Positions 1 through 6,999 of a stretch of 46,275 bases of DNA are shown in pieces. The DNA comes from Pirellulales bacterium. GTDB taxonomy: Bacteria; Planctomycetota; Planctomycetia; Pirellulales; JACPPG01. The stretch spans positions 1-46,275 of the forward strand of contig DASZWQ010000079.1 in assembly GCA_035546535.1 (NCBI GenBank), written 5' to 3'. Both the position numbers and the translations under genes were made by a program. How positions within the stretch are numbered: the first letter of the stretch is position 1; every line of letters begins with the position of its first letter. The notes beneath the pieces are model-generated. The model was given only the letters and a program-made list of their open reading frames with translations. It made no database searches and had not been told where the DNA came from.

Positions 1-1
1 C

Positions 2-448
2 GACCTGATTCCCAACCTGGTCGAAACGGCCAAGGCCTACATGAAGCACGAGCGCGAGACGCTGGAAGCCGTGATCCAAGCGCGCAACACGGCGCAGACC
101 GCCAGTCAGCAAGCCGCCGCCAACCCCGGCAATCCGCAAGCTATGCAAGGCCTGGGAGCGGCCGAAACGGCGCTCGCCGGCACGATGACCCGCTTCATGG
201 CCGTGATGGAAAACTATCCCGACCTGAAAGCGAATCAAAATATGCTGGCTCTGCAAGAAGAGCTGGCCAGCACCGAAAACAAAGTGGCGTTCGCCCGCCA
301 GGCCTACAACGACGCCGTGATGAGCTACAACACGGCACGCGAGGTATTTCCGAACAATTTCGTGGCCGGCTTCGGCGGCTTCGCGCCGGCGCAACCGTTC
401 GAGGTGTCGGCGCCCGAACAACGCGAAGGGGTGAAAGTGCAGTTCTGA
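2..448 (+). CDS. lemA: LemA family protein (5' end outside window)
   Basis: This is the C-terminal part of a LemA protein; its reading frame is already open at the first bases of the window, so the N-terminal membrane anchor is missing. The visible start, DLIPNLVETAKAY followed by KHERETLE, is the characteristic LemA core, and the long helical segment with LxxLEELASTENK matches the family's helical bundle. The C-terminus (FPNNFVAGFGGF, then a short tail ending VKVQF) is typical. LemA proteins are membrane-anchored with a soluble helical domain, and their biochemical role is not settled. The M48 metalloprotease gene that follows on the same strand is a common partner of lemA in bacteria. About 445 bases with an inverted-repeat element separate the two, so direct co-transcription is uncertain. 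Confidence 0.9.
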   Translation, partial: DLIPNLVETAKAYMKHERETLEAVIQARNTAQTASQQAAANPGNPQAMQGLGAAETALAGTMTRFMAVMENYPDLKANQNMLALQEELASTENKVAFARQAYNDAVMSYNTAREVFPNNFVAGFGGFAPAQPFEVSAPEQREGVKVQF

Positions 449-452
449 GTTG

Positions 453-874
453 CACCACGGAGGCACGGAGGCACGGAGAAGAGAATATCCTGCGCCCAAA
501 CGCCCCGTAGGTGAGGCTGAGCAATGGACAAACAAGCGATCGAAGAAGCACAACGCCGCCTGTCTGAATGGCTGGCCGACCTGAGCGAACTGGAGAAGGC
601 AAAAGGGACCAAGGAACGCGGCGAAACGGATGGCATTAAGGGCCAAATTTGACGAGGTGGAGAAACAAGTAAATAAGGCGCTCGACGTAAGCCCAAGAAA
701 ACCGCGAGCCGATGGCGAAAGCAAATGACCCAGTACCAACGGCCACAATTCCGCCGACGTTGGTCTCACTAGAATTACCCGCGATTCTCGCGTGTTTGGA
801 TTTAACGGGATGGTGCCCACTTCTTCGTTCGTCATTTATCATTCTTTTCTCCGTGTCTCCGTGCCTCCGTGGTG
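453..874. repeat. Inverted-repeat element (34-bp arms, about 354-bp spacer)
   Basis: The left arm at 453-486 and the right arm at 841-874 are reverse complements at 32 of 34 positions. Each arm is built from a tandem word resembling CACGGAGGCACGGAG. The element fills almost the whole gap between lemA and the M48 protease gene. No transposase is encoded. It looks like a MITE-type or structured intergenic repeat. Similar CACGGAG-word repeats occur, from memory, in many planctomycete intergenic regions, but copy number cannot be tested here. Confidence 0.85.
524..652 (+). CDS. Hypothetical 42-aa ORF inside the inverted-repeat element
   Basis: An ATG-initiated ORF of 42 residues (starting MDKQAIEEAQRRLSEW and ending KGQI) lies between the arms of the 453-874 inverted repeat. 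The residue composition is helical and charged, with no TM segment and no recognised domain. There is a weak GTGAGGCTGAGCA stretch before the ATG. It may be a small real gene carried by the element, a remnant of a longer gene, or chance. I do not recognise it. Confidence 0.25.
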   Translation: MDKQAIEEAQRRLSEWLADLSELEKAKGTKERGETDGIKGQI

Positions 875-894
875 AAATGATTCGGTAATCCGCC

Positions 895-2856
895 ATGGAC
901 TTCTTCGAGCACCAGGAGCAGGCGCGGCGCAGGACTGGCTTGCTCGTCGTCTACTTCGTGCTCGCCGTTATTTCCATCATCGTCGCCGTCTATCTGGCCG
1001 TGGTGGCCGTGTTCGTCGGCACGCAGGGGGACGCGGGCGACGCGCTGTGGCAGCCCGAGGTGCTGGGGCCGGTCGCTGGCGGGACGTTGCTGGTGATCGT
1101 GGTGGGCAGCCTGTACAAAATGGCCGACTTGGCGCGCGGCGGAGAAGTCGTCGCGCGCAGCTTGGGCGGGCGGCCGGTGCTGGCCAACACGACCGAGCTG
1201 CGCGAACGCGTGCTGTTGAACGTCGTCGAGGAAATGGCGATCGCCTCGGGCACGCCTGTCCCGCCGGTGTTTCTGCTCGATCATGAATCGGCCATCAATG
1301 CCTTTGCCGCCGGCACGACGCCGCAAAACGCCGTGATCGGCGTCACGCGCGGCACGATCGAAACGCTCAAACGCGACGAGTTGCAGGGCGTGATCGCGCA
1401 CGAGTTCAGCCACATCCTCAACGGCGATATGCGGTTGAACCTGCGCCTGATGGGTCTGCTCAATGGTATTTTGCTGATCGCCATGATCGGCTATGTGCTG
1501 ATGCGCAGCGGCAGCACATATACCATCGGCTTCTCGCGCTCGAGCGGCGAACGCAAAGGAGGCAATCCGCTGCCGCTGTTGGGGCTGTTACTGTACATCA
1601 TCGGCTACATCGGCGTTTTCTTTGGCCACCTGATCAAAAGCGCCGTGTCGCGGCAGCGAGAATACCTCGCCGATGCCTCGGCCGTGCAGTTCACGCGGCT
1701 GCCGGACGGAATCGTCGGCGCGCTCAAGAAAATCGGCGGACTGGTGCAAGGCTCGCGCCTCACGACGCCGCAGGCCGAAGAAGCGAGCCACATGTATTTC
1801 GGCAATGGGCTGGCGGCGCCGTTTCTGGAACTACTGGCGACGCATCCGCCGCTGGCGGAGCGGATCCGACGCATCGATCCATCGTTCGACGGCAAATATC
1901 CTGCGGTCGAGCTCGTCGAATATTCGGCCGCCGACGTCGTTGATCCCCAACGGTTCGCGGCGCAGCGCGAGCGACCGGCCGCGGTTCACGCGCAGGCCGC
2001 GGCGGGCGCGCAGAGTTTCGCCTTTCAACCGGCGGCGGCCGTGGCGCACGTCGGCGCGCCCCGGATCGAACATTTGGATTATGCCGCGGCGCTCGTGGCC
2101 TCGTTGCCGGCGGAGCTGGTCGACAACGTGCGCGACCCGCTGGGCGCGGTGGCCACGGTGTATGCGCTTTTGCTCGACGATCGTCGCGCCGAGATTCGTG
2201 AGAAGCAGCTTGCTTATCTGGCGACGCAAGCCGATCCGCGCGCCAACCAGGAGACGCTGCGCATCGCGCCCGCGGTCGGGCTCGTTAAGCCCGAGGCCAA
2301 GTTACCGCTGGTGAGCATGGTGCTGCCGGCCCTGAAACGGCTGTCGCCCGCCCAATTGACGGCCTTCCGCAACGACGTCGTGTTTCTCACGCGCGCGGAT
2401 AACACGATCAACTTGTTCGAGTACGCGGTGCATCGCCTGGTGCTGAAACGGCTGCTGCCACGGTTGGAAGAGGCGCCGCAAGCGCGGCAAAAGTACACGT
2501 CGCTCGCCCAAGTGCTGCCGGCGTGTCGGGCCCTGCTTTCCACGCTCTCGTATGCGGGCACGCGCGATGACGCGCTAGCCGCGCGATCGTTCGCCGCTGG
2601 CGCCGAGAAGCTGGGCGCCACGCCCGTGCCGCTTGAGCTTTTGCCGCGCGCCGAATGCGGGCTGGTCGCGTTCGATCGCGCGCTCGACACGCTGGCCGGC
2701 ACGGCGCCAGCGCTCAAGAAATCGGTCCTCGAAGCGTGCGCGGCGTGCATCGGGGCCGATGCCCAGGTCTCGGTCGAGGAAGGGGAGCTATTGCGCGTGA
2801 TTTCGGACGCGTTTGCCTGCCCGATGCCGCCGCTGGTGAAGCTCGCCGGCGATTGA
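895..2856 (+). CDS. M48 family membrane zinc metalloprotease with long C-terminal extension
   Basis: A 653-residue HtpX/Ste24-like M48 peptidase. Two hydrophobic segments (about residues 14-42 and 57-75) anchor it in the membrane. The zinc site is HEFSH at residues 169-173 with the third ligand probably E256 in EYLADA. Further membrane-associated helices lie between these motifs (about 183-202 and 225-248). Residues after about 340 form an Ala-rich extension of roughly 300 residues with no motif I recognise, so the protein is about twice the length of HtpX. Members of the family degrade misfolded or damaged membrane proteins. Position after lemA matches a frequent genomic pairing. ATG at 895 is the first in-frame start after the upstream repeat. 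Confidence 0.9.
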   Translation: MDFFEHQEQARRRTGLLVVYFVLAVISIIVAVYLAVVAVFVGTQGDAGDALWQPEVLGPVAGGTLLVIVVGSLYKMADLARGGEVVARSLGGRPVLANTTELRERVLLNVVEEMAIASGTPVPPVFLLDHESAINAFAAGTTPQNAVIGVTRGTIETLKRDELQGVIAHEFSHILNGDMRLNLRLMGLLNGILLIAMIGYVLMRSGSTYTIGFSRSSGERKGGNPLPLLGLLLYIIGYIGVFFGHLIKSAVSRQREYLADASAVQFTRLPDGIVGALKKIGGLVQGSRLTTPQAEEASHMYFGNGLAAPFLELLATHPPLAERIRRIDPSFDGKYPAVELVEYSAADVVDPQRFAAQRERPAAVHAQAAAGAQSFAFQPAAAVAHVGAPRIEHLDYAAALVASLPAELVDNVRDPLGAVATVYALLLDDRRAEIREKQLAYLATQADPRANQETLRIAPAVGLVKPEAKLPLVSMVLPALKRLSPAQLTAFRNDVVFLTRADNTINLFEYAVHRLVLKRLLPRLEEAPQARQKYTSLAQVLPACRALLSTLSYAGTRDDALAARSFAAGAEKLGATPVPLELLPRAECGLVAFDRALDTLAGTAPALKKSVLEACAACIGADAQVSVEEGELLRVISDAFACPMPPLVKLAGD

Positions 2857-2913
2857 CGGCCTTTCCTGTCACACCTTCGAACGCGGAGTTCGGGTGCCAT
2901 GGCCACGCTGAGC

Positions 2914-3117
2914 ACGCCGAAGGTGTGCGACAGGTTAGCCCAGGGCAACGCCCTGGGGACCAGATCGGCACAAATCAATAAAGCCCTGAAGGGGCGCCAC
3001 AATCGTGCGCTGCTACGCGCTAGCTGTGCCGCCCTTACAGGGCTTGAGAACGACGATGTTCATACGGGACAAACCCAGGGCGTTGCCCTGGGCTGGCTTG
3101 TGCGACGCCTTTGGCGT
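2914..3117. repeat. Nested inverted-repeat structure in intergenic space
   Basis: The outer arms at 2914-2958 and 3074-3117 are near-complementary. Each contains its own small palindrome, CCCAGGGC-AAC-GCCCTGGG on the left and the complement on the right. A second, inner pair at 2981-2996 and 3030-3045 (AAGCCCTGAAGGGGCG against CGCCCTTACAGGGCTT) lies inside. The whole could fold as a branched hairpin. The rest of the 2857-3285 gap holds no convincing ORF. It lies between the M48 protease gene and the hydroxyacid oxidase gene, both on the plus strand. Confidence 0.8.
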
Positions 3118-3285
3118 CAAAGAGGAGCCGATTTCCGAAACGCCTCACGCAAGTGAGCATGGCACCCCGTTTCACTGGATAGACCACGCGGTGCGCACGA
3201 ATCGACGTGTTGCTGTCGAGCGCCGCACCACGGATAATCGCGAGCCGACAACGCGCGCGGATTACGCACGAGGAGATCGAACACG

Positions 3286-4446
3286 ATGAAAAACTTCGGC
3301 CAATATCAGGACGAGATTTACGCCGCTGGGTTGCGCGGCATTATTCCCAAGCTGCCTATCGATATTCGTGAGCTGGAACAAAAGGCCATCGAAGCCTGGC
3401 CGGACCAGATCGTTTCGTACGTGCAAGGCGGCTGCGGTGACGAGCGGACGCAGGACCTGAACGTGACGGCGTTCCAGAAATGGGGCTTCGTACCGCGGAT
3501 GATGGTCGATGGCTCGAAGCGCGACCTTTCGATCGAGCTCTTTGGTATGAAGCTGCCATCGCCGATCTTCATGGCGCCGATCGGCGTGCTGGGCATTTGC
3601 TCGCAGGATGGGCATGGAGACCTGGCCACCGCGAAGGCCGCGGCCAAGACCGGCGTGCCCATGGTGGCTTCGACCTTGACGGTCGATCCGCTGGAAGCGG
3701 TGGCCAAGGAATTCGGCGGCACGCCGGGATTCTTCCAGCTCTACACGCCGTCGGATCGCGAGGTGGCGGAAAGCCTCGTCCGCCGGGCCGAGGCGGCGGG
3801 CTTCCGAGGGATCGTCGTCACGCTCGATACGTGGCTGCCCGGTTGGCGGCCGCGCGATTTGACGCGCTCCAGTTTCCCGCAGTTGCGCGGTCATTGCCTG
3901 GCGAACTATTTCACAGACCCGGTCTTCCGCTCGCGATTAACGAAGCCGATCGAAGAAGACCCTGTCGCGGCGATCATGCTGTGGACGCAGATCTTCGGCG
4001 CGGTGCTGACGTGGAAGGATTTGCCCTGGCTGCGGTCGCTGACGAAACTGCCACTGCTGTTGAAAGGAATCTGCCATCCCGAGGATGTCCGCCGGGCGAT
4101 CGACGGCGGTGTCGATGGGATTTATTGCTCGACGCACGGAGGCCGGCAGGCCAACGGCGGCGTCGGTTGCCTGGACATGCTGCCGGCCGTGGTCGAGGCG
4201 GCCGGGAAAACCCCGGTGCTGTTCGACTCAGGGGTGCGGACCGGGCCGGACATTGCCAAGGCATTGGCGCTGGGGGCCACGGCCGTCGGCATCGGGCGCC
4301 CCTATGCCTGGGGACTGGCCCTGGGGGGCACCGAGGGCATCGTTCACGTGTTGCGATGCCTTCTGGCCGAGACGGATCTGCTGATGGCGATCGACGGATA
4401 TCCGACGATTGCCGACCTGCGCGGGGCCGGGCTCATGAAGAGCTGA
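3286..4446 (+). CDS. FMN-dependent alpha-hydroxy-acid oxidase, lactate 2-monooxygenase-like
   Basis: A 386-residue TIM-barrel flavoprotein of the glycolate oxidase/lactate 2-monooxygenase family, which oxidises 2-hydroxyacids with FMN. Recognisable elements are FQKWGFVPRMM and MAPIGVLGICSQDGHGD near the N-terminus, FFQLYTPSDREV, TLDTWLPGWRPRDL, the LLKGICHPEDV loop with the FMN-contacting Lys, and the active-site segment STHGGRQANGG with catalytic H284 and R287. The C-terminal FDSGVRTGPDIAKALALGA and IGRPYAWGL segments bind the FMN phosphate. The YC-S-x-HGGRQANGG form is closest to lactate 2-monooxygenases. The residue before the catalytic His is Thr rather than the usual Asn. The gene stands alone. 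GAGGAG at 3269-3274 supports the ATG at 3286. Substrate is not certain. Confidence 0.88.
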   Translation: MKNFGQYQDEIYAAGLRGIIPKLPIDIRELEQKAIEAWPDQIVSYVQGGCGDERTQDLNVTAFQKWGFVPRMMVDGSKRDLSIELFGMKLPSPIFMAPIGVLGICSQDGHGDLATAKAAAKTGVPMVASTLTVDPLEAVAKEFGGTPGFFQLYTPSDREVAESLVRRAEAAGFRGIVVTLDTWLPGWRPRDLTRSSFPQLRGHCLANYFTDPVFRSRLTKPIEEDPVAAIMLWTQIFGAVLTWKDLPWLRSLTKLPLLLKGICHPEDVRRAIDGGVDGIYCSTHGGRQANGGVGCLDMLPAVVEAAGKTPVLFDSGVRTGPDIAKALALGATAVGIGRPYAWGLALGGTEGIVHVLRCLLAETDLLMAIDGYPTIADLRGAGLMKS

Positions 4447-4548
4447 GCGGCTCAGGCGCCTGCCTTTTGGCCCCCCTTTTGGCACTCCTTTGGTCGTCTG
4501 AACATGGTGGAAATGGGAAATCGTGGGGTTATGATGGAGCCACTCCGT

Positions 4549-4627
4549 GGGGGAGTAGCTTAATTCGGGAAAGCGCTGGCGCTCGTTCGGGGCACCACAG
4601 ATGCAGGTTCGAGCCCTGCCTCCTCCG
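4549..4627 (+). tRNA. tRNA-like element with abnormal anticodon arm (possible pseudo-tRNA)
   Basis: Three arms of a tRNA cloverleaf are clear. The acceptor GGGGGAG (4549-4555) pairs with CTCCTCC (4620-4626) with one G-U. The D-stem GCTT (4558-4561) pairs with AAGC (4571-4574) around a 9-base loop containing GGG. The T-arm GCAGG/CCTGC (4603-4607/4615-4619) encloses TTCGAGC. T and A occupy positions 8 and 9, the discriminator is G4627, and CCA is not encoded. The middle part does not give a normal anticodon arm. The best fit is TGGCG (4577-4581) with CACCA (4593-4597), containing a C-A mismatch and an 11-base loop, leaving a 5-base variable loop. The total of 79 bases is several more than usual. 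No anticodon can be assigned with confidence. Confidence 0.5.
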
Positions 4628-4765
4628 CTTTGCGCTTGGCTCGCGCGTTCGTGTTCGACTGAATGGCGTTAGAGCCACTTTCCATCGCCCTCATCCGCGT
4701 CCGCATACCGATGAGGGGGCTGTAAAATCCGTTCGGCGGTTCCTCGCTGAATCTGGGATAACGCC

Positions 4766-5215
4766 ATGACAATTAAAGAAGAATGCATTTACGAGTGCGG
4801 CCCGTACCACGGCTTCCACGGCCGCGCCGAGTATGACCGCGAAGCCGATATTTTCCACGGCGAAGTGCTCGGCATTCGCGACGTGGTTACGTTTCAGGCG
4901 CAGACGGTGCGGGAGCTCCATAAAGCGTTCTGCGATTCGGTTGATGATTATGTCGCCATGTGCGAAGACGAAGGGCAAACGCCCGAGAAGCCCTACTCAG
5001 GCAAGTTCCTGACGCGCGTTCCACCGGAGGTGCACAGAGATTTGGCGAGGATGGCGGCACGCGAAGGCACAAGTCTGAACCAACTCGTCGCGGACCACTT
5101 GTCGCAGGTTGTGGACCTATCGCGCGTAGCTCCCGCGGGACGCAAACGGCCTGCAAAAACCGGTATTCGGGGGCAGGCGCCGCGGAGCAAAGGGCGCCCT
5201 GCGCGGAAGCGATAG
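4766..5215 (+). CDS. HicB family protein with C-terminal ribbon-helix-helix domain, no HicA partner seen
   Basis: A 149-residue HicB-like protein. Residues about 10-70 form the degenerate RNase H-like HicB fold (GYHGRAEYDREADIFHGEV-type strand pattern, GIRDVVTFQAQTVRELHKAF). Residues about 76-115 form an Arc/CopG-like segment (GKFLTRVPPEVHRDLARMAA, then SLNQLVADHL) that would bind operator DNA. The tail is basic (Arg/Lys-rich, about 125-149). HicB normally neutralises the small HicA RNase encoded beside it. I see no HicA-like ORF in the flanking 300 bases on either side, so this is either a solitary regulator or the survivor of a lost toxin-antitoxin pair. It starts about 140 bases after the tRNA-like element. 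Confidence 0.75.
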   Translation: MTIKEECIYECGPYHGFHGRAEYDREADIFHGEVLGIRDVVTFQAQTVRELHKAFCDSVDDYVAMCEDEGQTPEKPYSGKFLTRVPPEVHRDLARMAAREGTSLNQLVADHLSQVVDLSRVAPAGRKRPAKTGIRGQAPRSKGRPARKR

Positions 5216-5457
5216 CGTTCCCCAGGGGACGTGATCTCGTGAGCGGCCGCCTTGCGGTTGAGCTTTTTCCTCATTTCCCTATACTGGCCGGTTTGATTCT
5301 GGGCCCGATTTCGGCCCTGGCAGGGGCCGCGCAGCCACCGGGCTGCGATTTCAAGATTCCCCTTCATGCTCTGGCGTAACCCGAAGAATCGTCGGGCGCC
5401 AGCGGCAGCTCGCGGGGAATCGTATTTTTGGGTAGCTCCCGAGAGGATGGATATTCG

Positions 5458-6720
5458 ATGGCTGATCTGATTGGCGTGCACGGTGGTTTGAAGGAGCCGG
5501 TCAATCGCACGGTGCCGGCCGGCGAAGTGGATTCGTTCAAGGCGCACGCCGCGAACCTGACGAAGGTGCCGGTCTCGGACGCCGACCTTTCGACGGTCTA
5601 TCGTTTTGGCGATGGGGCCCTGAGCCCGCTTGTCGGCCCGATGGACTCGGCCACTTATAACCAGGTGCTCGAGAAGGGCTACATCATCCACGAGGGAGAG
5701 AAGTACGCCTGGACGATTCCGCTGTCGTTTCCCGTGACCAAGGACCTGGCCGCCAAGCTATCGACCGGTCAGCAGGTGGCGCTCGTGAACTCGGCCGGCC
5801 AGGTCGTGGCCACGCTCGACATCAGCGACGTCTTCGAATGGGACAAGGCGAAATACATCAAGAGCGTGTACCTCACCGAGCGCACCGATCACCCGGGCGC
5901 CGACATGGTGCTGAAAGGTGACGCCGACAAGACGCACTTGATTGGCGGCACGATTCGCGTGTTGCCGCAGCCGAAGAATGCGAAGTTCGGCAAGTACGTC
6001 CTCAGCCCGCGCGAAGTGCGCGACTTGTTGGCCAAGAAGGGGTGGAACCGGGTCGTGGCGTTTCAGACGCGCAACCCGCTGCACCGGGCCCACGAATACG
6101 CGCTTGTGTACGGTCTGGAGACCTTGCTGCGGGCCGGCCACAACGCGGGGGCTTGCTTGAACCCGCTGATCGGCGAGACCAAGGGAGACGACGTGCCGGC
6201 CGACGTGCGCATGCTCACTTACGAAGCCCTGATCGACAAGCGCGGTCTGGGCGAAGGGGACAGCGACAAGTCGCTGTGGGGGCCGCGTAACGAGAGCGTG
6301 CCCGACCGCGTCATCCTGCTGGGCCTGGACATCAAGATGTTCTATGGCGGGCCGAAGGAAGCGGTGATGCACTCGATCTACCGGCAGAACTACGGCTTCA
6401 CCGATATCGTGATCGGCCGTAAGCATGCCGACGCTCCGTACGCCGACGGCACGGCGATCTGGGGCGATTTCGACGCGCAGGAAATCTTCAACAAGCTCGG
6501 CGGCGATCTGCGCATCAAGCCGGTCTGCGTCGGCTTCGCGGCCTACTACGACTCGGTGGGCCGCGTCGACTTGATGGAAAAGCACCCGGACGAAAAGCCG
6601 GTGTTCATCTCGGGCAAGGACGTGCGCAAGACCCTCTTGGAAGGCAAGACGGTCGACCCGCGGATCATGCGCGAGAGCACGTCGAAGATTCTGGCCGCGG
6701 CGATGTCGGCCGTGAAATAG
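5458..6720 (+). CDS. sat: Sulfate adenylyltransferase (ATP sulfurylase)
   Basis: A 420-residue homo-oligomeric type ATP sulfurylase, which makes adenosine 5'-phosphosulfate from ATP and sulfate in the cytoplasm. The nucleotide-binding motif [10 protein letters not shown] (Q203 to H212) is intact. GRKHADAPY and the surrounding VIGRKHAD segment are the second conserved region, and the N-terminal PUA-like domain carries the LSPLVGPMD segment. The frame stays open upstream to a TTG at 5428, but the ATG at 5458 has GAGAGGA about ten bases before it and gives the usual N-terminus, so I start there. No APS kinase, APS reductase or other sulfate-assimilation gene is adjacent. Confidence 0.95.
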   Translation: MADLIGVHGGLKEPVNRTVPAGEVDSFKAHAANLTKVPVSDADLSTVYRFGDGALSPLVGPMDSATYNQVLEKGYIIHEGEKYAWTIPLSFPVTKDLAAKLSTGQQVALVNSAGQVVATLDISDVFEWDKAKYIKSVYLTERTDHPGADMVLKGDADKTHLIGGTIRVLPQPKNAKFGKYVLSPREVRDLLAKKGWNRVVAFQTRNPLHRAHEYALVYGLETLLRAGHNAGACLNPLIGETKGDDVPADVRMLTYEALIDKRGLGEGDSDKSLWGPRNESVPDRVILLGLDIKMFYGGPKEAVMHSIYRQNYGFTDIVIGRKHADAPYADGTAIWGDFDAQEIFNKLGGDLRIKPVCVGFAAYYDSVGRVDLMEKHPDEKPVFISGKDVRKTLLEGKTVDPRIMRESTSKILAAAMSAVK

Positions 6721-6746
6721 CCGACTGGTTCGGCAGCGTGAGATTT

Positions 6747-6841
6747 GCCACCGAGCACACCGAGGACACAGAGCTGAGAAAATGTGGGGGGTGAAGGATT
6801 GCCTTCCGTCCCTCTCGGTTGCCCTCGGTGTGCTTGGTGGC
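6747..6841. repeat. Inverted repeat, 20-bp arms
   Basis: GCCACCGAGCACACCGAGGA at 6747-6766 matches the reverse complement of 6822-6841 at 18 of 20 positions, leaving a 55-base spacer. The words CACCGAGGACACAGAG resemble in style, but not in sequence, the CACGGAG repeat near 450-880. The repeat lies directly after the sat stop codon and could act as a structured 3' end. Confidence 0.75.
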
Positions 6842-6999
6842 TCTGTTTCTGCCTTGGTAGCCTTCGCGCCGGGGGATCGGGGGCTAGCACGCGCTGCGCG
6901 CTGGCTTGTCCGCGGGCTCGGCTCTATGATCGAGGGATGGACCCGGCGTGCTCGGTTGTGCGCCGGTCGCGGTCTCGTTCGTCGGCGGGAGCAAGGGCC

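Noticed and set aside
3480..4769. 429-residue plus-strand ORF in another frame of the oxidase gene
   Set aside because: Out-of-frame overlap with a gene having clear motifs, and it reads through the tRNA-like element.
4560..4772. 70-residue minus-strand ORF over the tRNA-like element
   Set aside because: Its end, AGLEPASVVPRTSAS, is the familiar translation of a tRNA complement and is not a protein gene.
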